Assembly: GCA_031260775.1 (NCBI GenBank)
Contig: JAISKW010000059.1
Coordinates: 1-18,126 of the forward strand
DNA length: 18,126 nt
Source: Christensenellaceae bacterium
GTDB taxonomy: Bacteria > Bacillota > Clostridia > Christensenellales > DTU072
Direction of reading: 5' to 3'
The translations under genes were made by a program, and so were the position numbers. Positions 6,149-13,116 of this stretch are shown here, piece after piece; position 1 is the stretch's first letter, and each line of letters begins with the position of its first letter. Under the pieces are notes generated by a model. The model was not told the origin of the DNA. It ran no database searches and saw only the letters and a program-made list of their open reading frames with translations.

Positions 6149-6778
6149 TTATTCCTTACGGATAATATCTTTAACCTTCATAAGGCGTACGGTTGCGCCG
6201 CGCTCGTTTTCGGACAGCTTCATTGTTATATATTTAATGGTTTCGTTGAGGTCGGGGATTAATATATATTCGAGCGCGTTAACGCGGCGGCGGGATTTTT
6301 CGATTTCGTCGGCGAGCATATTTGCTGTTTTTTCAACCTCCGCAAGCCGCACAAGCTTTTGCAAAAGCTTATTCAGCGAGCTTGCCGCAAGGTCTAATTC
6401 GTACGAAATTGACGCGAACGAGTAGGGGAAGATATCCGTTTCGGAGGACGCGGCAATTTCGAACTCGGGCACGGTAACGCCCATAATGTTCTTTTCGCGC
6501 GTAATAAGCGACACGGTTTGCGAGGGGAGCATAACCGCTTCTTCAACCTTTTCGCGCCCGTTTACCGCAGAAGCCAACAAAAACGACTTCAATATGAGCG
6601 GCATTTCGGATTCGATTTCCTTGCGGAGCCGCAGATTTTCGCGCACAAACCCCATAAACCGCCTAATCGTTTCGTCGGTTTTATCCTTAAGAAGCTTATG
6701 TCCGCGCACGGCAGTTTTGAGCCGCGCCTTAAGCCGCTGAATTTCTTGCCTTGTGGGGTTTACATTGAGTTTTGCCAT
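6149..6778 (-). CDS. ntpD: V-type ATP synthase subunit D
   Basis: The 209-residue central-stalk subunit D of a V/A-type ATPase, which links the catalytic head to the membrane rotor for ATP synthesis or ion pumping. The family signature is clear at both ends: MAKLNVNPTRQEIQRLK with LKTAVRGHKLLKDK, and EIEKSRRRVNALEYILIPD with IKYITMKLSENER. Two long helices should form the antiparallel coiled coil typical of D. It is full length. The start lies 3 nt after the iorB stop with no Shine-Dalgarno site, so translation is probably coupled. Subunits A, B, E, F, I and K, usually contiguous with D, are absent here, so this is either a separated subunit or an extra copy. Confidence 0.95.
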   Translation of the reverse strand: MAKLNVNPTRQEIQRLKARLKTAVRGHKLLKDKTDETIRRFMGFVRENLRLRKEIESEMPLILKSFLLASAVNGREKVEEAVMLPSQTVSLITREKNIMGVTVPEFEIAASSETDIFPYSFASISYELDLAASSLNKLLQKLVRLAEVEKTANMLADEIEKSRRRVNALEYILIPDLNETIKYITMKLSENERGATVRLMKVKDIIRKE

Positions 6779-6781
6779 AAT

Positions 6782-7345
6782 CTAAGCGTTATAGCCCAAA
6801 AGCAACGCGCTTGTGTTCGCCTCCAAAAACTTAGGCTTTACGCAAATAGCCAACGCATTTTCGAGCGCGGAAATATCGAGCTTTGCAATTTTTGCGAGCG
6901 CGCCGAGCATAACTACGTTCGCCGCTTTCGCGTTTCCTACGCTCAATGCAAGAGGCACGGCATCTATGAATTTAACGGTAACGCCGTCCTTTAACAGTCT
7001 TTCCGCTGCGTCCTCGGGGTATTTTTCCGCGCCGGTAATTACGGGCATCGGCAGAATTTCCTGCGACGACGTAACGATAACGCCGCCTTTTTTGAGGTAG
7101 TGTTTGTAGCGCAACGCCTCAATTTTCTCAAACGATAAAATATAATCCGCTTGCCCTATCGGGATTGTCGGCGAAAAAACCTCCGTGCCGGTGCGCACAA
7201 AAGTCACAACGCTGCCGCCGCGCTGACTCATTCCGTGAACCTCGCTGACCTTGCAGTCCAACCCCGCGGTTTTTGCGGTTTCACCTAAAATTTTGCTAAT
7301 GAGCAGCGCGCCTTGACCGCCTACTCCTACTATTAATACGTTCAT
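6782..7345 (-). CDS. iorB: Indolepyruvate:ferredoxin oxidoreductase, beta subunit
   Basis: A 187-residue gamma-domain subunit of the 2-oxoacid:ferredoxin oxidoreductase superfamily. With IorA it oxidatively decarboxylates aryl pyruvates from aromatic amino acids to aryl-acetyl-CoA, reducing ferredoxin. The signature GVGGQGALLISKILGETA (7-24) and VHGMSQRGGSVVTFVR (36-51) place it in the family. The start overlaps the dUTPase stop as ATGA and has GGAG 7 nt upstream. iorA, which holds the thiamine-diphosphate domain and normally sits directly upstream, is missing from this window. A related gamma-type subunit of another 2-oxoacid oxidoreductase is the alternative call. Confidence 0.88.
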   Translation of the reverse strand: MNVLIVGVGGQGALLISKILGETAKTAGLDCKVSEVHGMSQRGGSVVTFVRTGTEVFSPTIPIGQADYILSFEKIEALRYKHYLKKGGVIVTSSQEILPMPVITGAEKYPEDAAERLLKDGVTVKFIDAVPLALSVGNAKAANVVMLGALAKIAKLDISALENALAICVKPKFLEANTSALLLGYNA

Positions 7346-7701
7346 AATTTCTCCGGCTTGTAGCCCTCTATATCTCTTTGTCTTGCAAAGTTTACCTCGT
7401 TTTTCTTTTCGTACCGGGCGAAAAACTCGCTCTCGTCCATACCCGTTTTGAGCGATAAACTTACTAAAAAATGCAAAACGTCGATAATTTCATCCTTTAC
7501 ATTATCCCAATTAACTTCCTTAGGATTCTTCCACCACTTGAAATTTACCTCGCTTAAAACCTCGTTTAACTCCGAAAAAAGCGCGAGAAGCTCGGCTTTT
7601 ACCCATTCTTCCCTTGTTTTTTCGACATTCCTCTTGCCGCAAATGTCGCCGTCCAACATTTTCTGCAATTCAAATATTTTTGTTAATCTATCTCCTTCCA
7701 T
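7342..7701 (-). CDS. Dimeric dUTPase / MazG-like all-alpha NTP pyrophosphohydrolase
   Basis: A 119-residue member of the all-alpha NTP-PPase superfamily, closest in layout to dimeric dUTPase. It would hydrolyse dUTP, or another nucleotide, to the monophosphate and pyrophosphate. The metal-binding pattern is intact: Glu44-x2-Glu47 (SELNE) and Glu71-x2-Asp74 (DEIIDVLHF). FKWWK (54-58) matches the F-K-[FWY]-W segment of the dUTPase branch. It is shorter than many dimeric dUTPases, so dUTP specificity is not certain. ATG at 7701 has no Shine-Dalgarno site before it, though GGAAGGAG occurs just inside the frame. The ABC transporter gene ends 24 nt upstream and iorB overlaps its stop. Confidence 0.8.
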   Translation of the reverse strand: MEGDRLTKIFELQKMLDGDICGKRNVEKTREEWVKAELLALFSELNEVLSEVNFKWWKNPKEVNWDNVKDEIIDVLHFLVSLSLKTGMDESEFFARYEKKNEVNFARQRDIEGYKPEKL

Positions 7702-7725
7702 AGTGCAGTTGCCCCCGTCTTAGTA

Positions 7726-10641
7726 TTAGGTTTTTGAGCCTTTAATACAGTCAATCGGCTGCATTCGGCTGAGTTTTATTGTGGGGAACAGCGTTGCAAA
7801 CGCAAGCATTCCGAAGGTAATTGTCTCGGCATAAATGTATGGCAGCGGCGAGTTCGACACGGACGGGAACAACTTTACAAGCTGCGTCCGCTCCTCGTTC
7901 ACATTGTAGCTTTCAAAGAACGGCCCGAAAAACGAGGCCGCCACTGCTATTAAAATGCAAATTACCACGCTTGAAACTACGAAAACAGCCGATGCCTGCA
8001 GAATAAAGGTTTTGGAAATGTCGCTGCCTCTTACCCCCATTGCGCGCAAAATTCCGATTTCCGCTTGCCTGTCCGAAATGTTGCTCATCATAAAATCGCA
8101 TATAAACAGCATACCGATTACCGCGATGAACCCCGAAATTATTGAGAATATATTGTTGAAAATCGAAAGATTATTATAAATTCTGAACACCGGCATACCC
8201 ATATCGCTGCGGTAATAATAATTCTTCGCATCCAACCTGTTCACGAGCTTCGCTTGGTCTTTTACCGCCTTAGGAAGCGCGATATGGTATGAGAAAGGCG
8301 TGAATTCGGTAGCCCGAAGCGACTCATATTCGTGAACGGACAAGATTACTCCCCATGCGTTTCCGGCATTATCCACATCGTGCGGCATCGTGCCGTAGTC
8401 GTTCAACAGGATACCCGCGACCTTGTATTTTTTCGAAGGGGTAAACAACGTCCCGTCGCGCGTCCAAAAATCCTGCCGTCCGAACTCAAGGTAGTATGTT
8501 TCCTTAGGGTCAAACTGGTCGGCGGAGCTGTTCATAAACCGCCCGAACGCGGCTATCGATATGAATATTTCATCGTCCTTGAGCGGCTCGTTTTCGTCCT
8601 TGTACGAGGAATATTTTATAAAGGGAGCTTTGCTTGTGCTGCCCGTCAGAGCGACAATTTCGGCGGTTTTTATCTCAATCGCTTCTTTAATATATGATTC
8701 GGTAATAAAAATTTCATCATCGTAGCGGGCAACGCCGAAGTCGCCTATTAAATTGTGCGTTCCTACTTGACCGTAAAGCGCGGCATAGTAGCCCTCGTTG
8801 CGTGTACGTCCGCCCGCAAGATAGTAGCCTTCGATATTCGTCAGCGAGGTCAAACTCCAAGAAACGTCCAACGGCATTTCGATATAAGGCAAAAGGGTTT
8901 CGTAGTCGGTATCGATAATCCCGCTTATATACAAAATTTCGGCGGGCATCGAGCGGTTAAAACCTAATTTGACCGTCTTGCCGGTCATTTTTTTTATGTA
9001 GTCGTCCAAGGGCTCACTACTGTTAACCGGGCGCAACAAGCTATTGTCATCCGCGTCGTACGCGCCGTAATTTGCAATCAAATAAGCCGTATAGTCGGTA
9101 ATACAGACCGGCATAGCCCAAATCGAGCCGTTCGCCGTAACCACCTCGCGCCGCTCCGCCTTTGCGGGGAATACTCCCGAAAGCAACGTATATCCTGCTC
9201 CTTGTCCGTAATTTATAAGACCTTCCTTCGAGTCCGTTTCGTAAAGTCCTAAAAATCTTAGCTGCGAGTTTTCCTTAATCGAGCCGCTTTGAGTCTTAGG
9301 CGCGCTTATTTCGTTAAAGCGGAAAACCAAACCGTTTAAGTCGTAAAACGGTTCGAGCTTAATATCGCTGCCTACGGTTTTTTGCACGTCCGCCTCATCC
9401 AATTTTACCGAAGTGCGCGACAAGAATCCGAAAGGCCCTACAGGCACGGCTTCTTGAATCAAAAAGCCTCTTTCTTGATACTTTGCGAACATATCCGTTG
9501 ATACCTCCGAATACTTATACGAGCCTAATAACGACGCCGCGCCGAACAGCGCGATTGATAAAATAATAAGGATTAGGGATACCGCAAACTTCGTTTTTGA
9601 AGCCTTTATCTTGAAAAAGGCAAGTTTAACTATAGTTTTATTCGGCAAAACGGTTTTTGTCGCGACAAACCCTTCCGCGGAATTCCCCGAAGCGGAGGCT
9701 CCGTTGACGTAAGTATTCGGGGATAAATACTCCTTTCCGTCGTCCTCCGTCCTCTCTTGCAGAGTCAACACCGACGGGTCGAAGTCCTCGCTTTCGCACA
9801 AATCTATTTCCCGTTTAATTTCCGTTTTCGGGCGGAATTTTTCCCTTTCCGAAAAAACGACCTGCCTCGCGCCTCTTTGCGAAACGCAGGCGGCGAATTC
9901 CTCCGTCGGCGCGGAGTTTTTGGAAATTAACACACGGGAGGCTTCGAAAACGGTATCTTCGGAATAGAACGGGTCGCGGTAGCCGTCGGCGACAATTTCG
10001 CCGTCCTGCACGCGGATGACGCGCTCGGCGTACTCCTCCGCGCACTCCATATCGTGCGTGATTACGATTACAAGCTTGGTTTTTGCAAGCTCTTGCAGAA
10101 TATCGAAAATAATTTTTGCGTTTTTCTTGTCTAAGTTGCCGGTCGGTTCGTCGGCTAACACAATTTGCGGATTTTTAACGAGCGTCCTTGCGATTGCCAC
10201 GCGCTGTTTTTGACCGCCCGACAGTTCGCCGATGTCGCGGTCCTCTAAGTCCTCGAGCTTAACCTCGGCAAGCACGCTTTTCAGCTCGTCCTCCGAGAGG
10301 GTAGCGCGGCTGATTTCACGCCCGAGTGCGATGTTTTCGCGCACGGTAAAGCCGTCTAATAGGTTAAATTCTTGGAAAATAATGCCTATGTAGGTGTTAC
10401 GGTAAGAGTCTTGCTCGAGCGTATTAAAGGTAGTTTTGCCGTTGACCTCTAAGAAACCGTCCGCATCGGGAGGTGCAAGCATACCGATGATGTTCAGGAG
10501 TGTGGACTTGCCGCTGCCGCTTTTGCCGACAATAAAGACAAACCCTTTGTCTTCGAACGACAAATTGACACCCTTCAGAGCCTTGTACTCGTTCTTTTTA
10601 CCGGGATTGAAGGTTTTTGAGATGTTCCTTAGGTGCAACAA
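7726..10641 (-). CDS. Fused ABC transporter: ATPase plus FtsX/MacB-type permease
   Basis: A 971-residue membrane protein with its ATPase and permease in one chain, expected to work as a homodimer of the MacB kind (type VII ABC, mechanotransmission). The ATPase occupies about 1-222: Walker A GKSGSGKST (39-47), Q-loop Gln90 in FQEFNLL, signature LSGGQKQR (140-147), Walker B VLADE (161-165) and switch His196. A polar linker of about 115 residues follows. TM1 is at about 352-374, then comes an outer domain of about 450 residues, then TM2 (830-850), TM3 (about 886-908) and TM4 (about 935-955), with the typical MSNISDRQAEIGILRAMGV loop. Likely roles are peptide or antibiotic export or sensing; the substrate is unknown. 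The frame starts with TTG-TTG and no Shine-Dalgarno site; TAAAAT lies 7 nt before it. Family members start at this same point. Confidence 0.94.
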   Translation of the reverse strand: MLHLRNISKTFNPGKKNEYKALKGVNLSFEDKGFVFIVGKSGSGKSTLLNIIGMLAPPDADGFLEVNGKTTFNTLEQDSYRNTYIGIIFQEFNLLDGFTVRENIALGREISRATLSEDELKSVLAEVKLEDLEDRDIGELSGGQKQRVAIARTLVKNPQIVLADEPTGNLDKKNAKIIFDILQELAKTKLVIVITHDMECAEEYAERVIRVQDGEIVADGYRDPFYSEDTVFEASRVLISKNSAPTEEFAACVSQRGARQVVFSEREKFRPKTEIKREIDLCESEDFDPSVLTLQERTEDDGKEYLSPNTYVNGASASGNSAEGFVATKTVLPNKTIVKLAFFKIKASKTKFAVSLILIILSIALFGAASLLGSYKYSEVSTDMFAKYQERGFLIQEAVPVGPFGFLSRTSVKLDEADVQKTVGSDIKLEPFYDLNGLVFRFNEISAPKTQSGSIKENSQLRFLGLYETDSKEGLINYGQGAGYTLLSGVFPAKAERREVVTANGSIWAMPVCITDYTAYLIANYGAYDADDNSLLRPVNSSEPLDDYIKKMTGKTVKLGFNRSMPAEILYISGIIDTDYETLLPYIEMPLDVSWSLTSLTNIEGYYLAGGRTRNEGYYAALYGQVGTHNLIGDFGVARYDDEIFITESYIKEAIEIKTAEIVALTGSTSKAPFIKYSSYKDENEPLKDDEIFISIAAFGRFMNSSADQFDPKETYYLEFGRQDFWTRDGTLFTPSKKYKVAGILLNDYGTMPHDVDNAGNAWGVILSVHEYESLRATEFTPFSYHIALPKAVKDQAKLVNRLDAKNYYYRSDMGMPVFRIYNNLSIFNNIFSIISGFIAVIGMLFICDFMMSNISDRQAEIGILRAMGVRGSDISKTFILQASAVFVVSSVVICILIAVAASFFGPFFESYNVNEERTQLVKLFPSVSNSPLPYIYAETITFGMLAFATLFPTIKLSRMQPIDCIKGSKT

Positions 10642-10762
10642 CGCTTTTATTTTAACATATTACCGCGGCAATAGTTACCCACATTATTATATTATTAACA
10701 GGGCTTATCTTAAAATTATAAATGTTGTCATTCCGTGCAAGCGGTTTGAATAAGTTTATAAA
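10642..10762. promoter_or_regulatory. Divergent promoter region, ABC transporter / cwlD
   Basis: On the + strand TTAACA (10695-10700), a 16-nt spacer and TATAAA (10717-10722) make a good promoter for cwlD, leaving a leader of about 34 nt. On the minus strand TAAAAT (10649-10654) ends 7 nt before the ABC transporter TTG, and TAATAT (10657-10662) is an alternative; neither has a good -35 box. Confidence 0.5.
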
Positions 10763-11476
10763 GTGAAGCTTTTGGTTGTAAAAAGAGGCGTTGCGATATT
10801 TGCGGCATGCGCGCTGCTTTTGGGCATAATTGCCGCGATTTTTGCAAAACCCGTGGCGGATGCCGTTGCCGCGCACACACCGGCGGCGGAATTCACCGTC
10901 GTTTTAGACGCGGGGCACGGCGGCAAGGACCCGGGGGTTGTGGGCATTAACAGCAAGGTAGGAGAGGCGGTAATCAACCTCGATATTTGCCTCAGGCTTG
11001 AGAAAATTCTCTTGCGGAACGGTATTGCGGTCGTACTCACCCGAACCGACAAAAACTCCCTCATTGACGACTCGCAAAAAGGCTATAAGCGTTTGGATAT
11101 GCAAGCGCGTAAGCAAATCATAATGAACGCAAAGCCGTCGCTTGTGCTTTCGGTTCATTGCAACAGATTCCCCGACAAAACAAAACGCGGAGCACAAGCT
11201 TTTTACGACAAGGACGATGCCGCGGGCGAAAGACTTGCAAAGACACTGCAAACGAACCTTAATTCCGAACTGAATCAGCCGCTTTTGAACAAGTCGCACG
11301 GATGCTTGACGGGGGATTTTTATATGCTTAACTGCTCGCCGTACCCCTCCGCGCTCGTCGAATGCGGCTTTATGTCCAACCCCGACGACGACAAACTTTT
11401 GAACACCGAGGCGCACCGTCAACTGATTGCCGAAACGCTCGCAAAAGGGATTATTTCATTTCTTCATAACTCGTAA
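10763..11476 (+). CDS. cwlD: N-acetylmuramoyl-L-alanine amidase, CwlD-like
   Basis: A 237-residue zinc amidase (Amidase_3) that cuts the bond between MurNAc and L-Ala in peptidoglycan. One N-terminal membrane segment or signal (about 8-28) puts the catalytic domain outside the membrane. Zinc ligands and the catalytic residue are visible: His52 in LDAGHGG, Glu68, His132 in LSVHCN, and Glu200 in ALVECGFMSNP. Length and layout, with no cell-wall-binding repeats, match CwlD, which acts with a deacetylase to make muramic-delta-lactam in spore cortex. That suggests a spore former, but a vegetative amidase cannot be excluded. The start is GTG with no Shine-Dalgarno site. It lies 100 nt before trkH on the same strand, probably as a separate unit. 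Confidence 0.9.
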   Translation: MKLLVVKRGVAIFAACALLLGIIAAIFAKPVADAVAAHTPAAEFTVVLDAGHGGKDPGVVGINSKVGEAVINLDICLRLEKILLRNGIAVVLTRTDKNSLIDDSQKGYKRLDMQARKQIIMNAKPSLVLSVHCNRFPDKTKRGAQAFYDKDDAAGERLAKTLQTNLNSELNQPLLNKSHGCLTGDFYMLNCSPYPSALVECGFMSNPDDDKLLNTEAHRQLIAETLAKGIISFLHNS

Positions 11477-11564
11477 AACGGATTCTGCCCCTCCCGCGCG
11501 AAACGACAATGCCGCCGTCCGCTTCCACGTAAAATAAAACTTTTCTTTTGGGTGATAATAAACA

Positions 11565-11579
11565 TATAATTAAGCTGTG
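11565..11579 (+). promoter_or_regulatory. -10 box set 6 nt before the trkH start codon
   Basis: A perfect TATAAT (11565-11570) is followed by TAAGCT and then GTG at 11577. Usual spacing would put transcript position +1 on the G of the start codon, so the mRNA would be leaderless. No -35 box is clear and no Shine-Dalgarno site is present. Confidence 0.55.
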
Positions 11580-13043
11580 GACTGGAAGGCTGCCGGGAGT
11601 ATGCTGTCGCGTTTAACGCTTGCGTTGGCGGCTCTTATGATTCCCCCTATGATAACGGCGTTTTCGTACGGGCAAACGCTCGCGGGTGCGGGCTTTGTTT
11701 CGGCGCAAGCCGCACTGATAGCTCTCTCACTTCCGTTTATTATCCGCCTTGCAAAGGGCGGTGAGATTCGCGCCAAAGCACGCTCCGAAGCCGCCTCCGT
11801 CAACGCCAAAACCGGGTTTCTGTCGGTGGGGTTTTCGTGGCTTCTTTTAGGGCTTTTCGCCGCGCTCCCTCTTTTTATCGGGGGATATTACAAAAACTAC
11901 CTCGCCTCGTTTTGCGACGTAATTTCGATGCTCACAACGACCGGCACCGTTCTGACCTCTCTCGAAAAGCCCGTCGATATTACCCTTACGCTGTACTACG
12001 CGCTTTTGCAATGGTTCGGCGGCATAGGCGTTCTTTCTCTTATAACGGTCATTCTGCCGAAAACCGAAAAGGTATCAATAAGGTTCCTTAAAGCCGAGGG
12101 TTCGGCTCCCGATTTCGGCAAAGAAACGGGCAAGTTGCGCTACAATGTGCGGATAATTTTTATTATTTACGGCGCGCTTACCGCCCTTTTATTCCTTCTT
12201 TTGCTCACTTCGCGAACTTCGGCTTTCGGCTCTCTCGTCATTGCGCTTACGACAATTTCGACCTCGGGATACACGGGGATAGTGCCTTTAATCACGGCAA
12301 ATTCATACTCGAACGCCCTTGTCGGCGTATTCGCGCTGCTGGCCGCTACGAACTTCACTCTGTTTTATTTGCTGTGCATCGGCAAAATTAAAGACGCCGT
12401 TAAGAATGAGGAGCTGCGCTTATTTGTAATTATCATTGCCTTTTCGCTCATAGCCGTTACGGCTGCAAACCTTGTGGCCCGGGCGTATTCCACGTTCGGC
12501 GAAACGGTTTTGAACTCCTTTGTCGCAACCGCGCTTAATCAATCCTCAACCGGTTTCGATGCGGTCGACATTGAAAAATGGAGCTCGTTTGCCGTTATTC
12601 TGTTGTTCGTTATGTCGTTTTTCGGCGGCTGCGTAGGCTCGACGGCGGGCGGGCTTAAGCTTGCAAGAGTTCTCGTCCTTGCGAAGTCTTTGAAGCGCGA
12701 TATTAACAAGGCACTCACTCCCAACGGCGTTTACACGGTTAGACTCAACGGCGAGGTGCTGTCCGAAAATGCCGTGCATTCCTCGTGGAGCTACTTCGCG
12801 CTGTATTTTATCATCATCGGAATTTCGTTTGTACTTGTGTCGGTCGGCGGCGATTTTGAGAACGCGTTCCAAAAACTCACTTATGTGACCGGAGCTATGA
12901 ACAATACAAACAGCCCGTTTTTTGCCGCGCCGCTCGAGTTGCCGCTGTTTTCTAAGGTCGTGCTTTCGTTCGATATGTTGCTCGGGCGTCTTGAGATTTT
13001 CCCCGTCCTGCTGCTGTTTAACGTTAATGCGTATCGGAAATAG
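11577..13043 (+). CDS. trkH: TrkH/KtrB-family potassium uptake protein
   Basis: A 488-residue integral membrane subunit for K+ uptake, with about 10-12 hydrophobic segments in the four M1-P-M2 repeats of the superfamily. Filter loops: TTTGTV with Gly123, STSGYT with Gly231, SSTGFD with Gly326. In the fourth, MNNTNSPFF, Asn445 stands where the filter glycine is expected (NNLGPG in E. coli TrkH). FGGCVGSTAGGLKLAR (349-364) and the terminal LLGRLEIFPVLLLF are family hallmarks. The regulatory partner TrkA/KtrA is not nearby. GTG at 11577 is chosen because of hydrophobic TM1 directly after it and TATAAT 6 nt before it. It converges on ligA. Confidence 0.94.
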   Translation: MDWKAAGSMLSRLTLALAALMIPPMITAFSYGQTLAGAGFVSAQAALIALSLPFIIRLAKGGEIRAKARSEAASVNAKTGFLSVGFSWLLLGLFAALPLFIGGYYKNYLASFCDVISMLTTTGTVLTSLEKPVDITLTLYYALLQWFGGIGVLSLITVILPKTEKVSIRFLKAEGSAPDFGKETGKLRYNVRIIFIIYGALTALLFLLLLTSRTSAFGSLVIALTTISTSGYTGIVPLITANSYSNALVGVFALLAATNFTLFYLLCIGKIKDAVKNEELRLFVIIIAFSLIAVTAANLVARAYSTFGETVLNSFVATALNQSSTGFDAVDIEKWSSFAVILLFVMSFFGGCVGSTAGGLKLARVLVLAKSLKRDINKALTPNGVYTVRLNGEVLSENAVHSSWSYFALYFIIIGISFVLVSVGGDFENAFQKLTYVTGAMNNTNSPFFAAPLELPLFSKVVLSFDMLLGRLEIFPVLLLFNVNAYRK

Positions 13044-13094
13044 TTGCTTGTTGAGCATCGCAAGTTGTCGTTCTGCGCAAAATATCCGCCCCCG

Positions 13095-13116
13095 ACGGTC
13101 ACCCGTTTTCGACCGT
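13095..13116. other. Inverted repeat between trkH and ligA
   Basis: ACGGTC (13095-13100) and GACCGT (13111-13116) form a 6-bp stem that overlaps the ligA stop codon. No U-tract follows on either strand, so terminator function for these converging genes is doubtful. Confidence 0.3.

Noticed and set aside
10722..10766. 15-codon upstream ORF whose TGA overlaps the cwlD GTG
   Set aside because: The likely cwlD transcript start (about 10729) lies downstream of its ATG, and it has no ribosome binding site.
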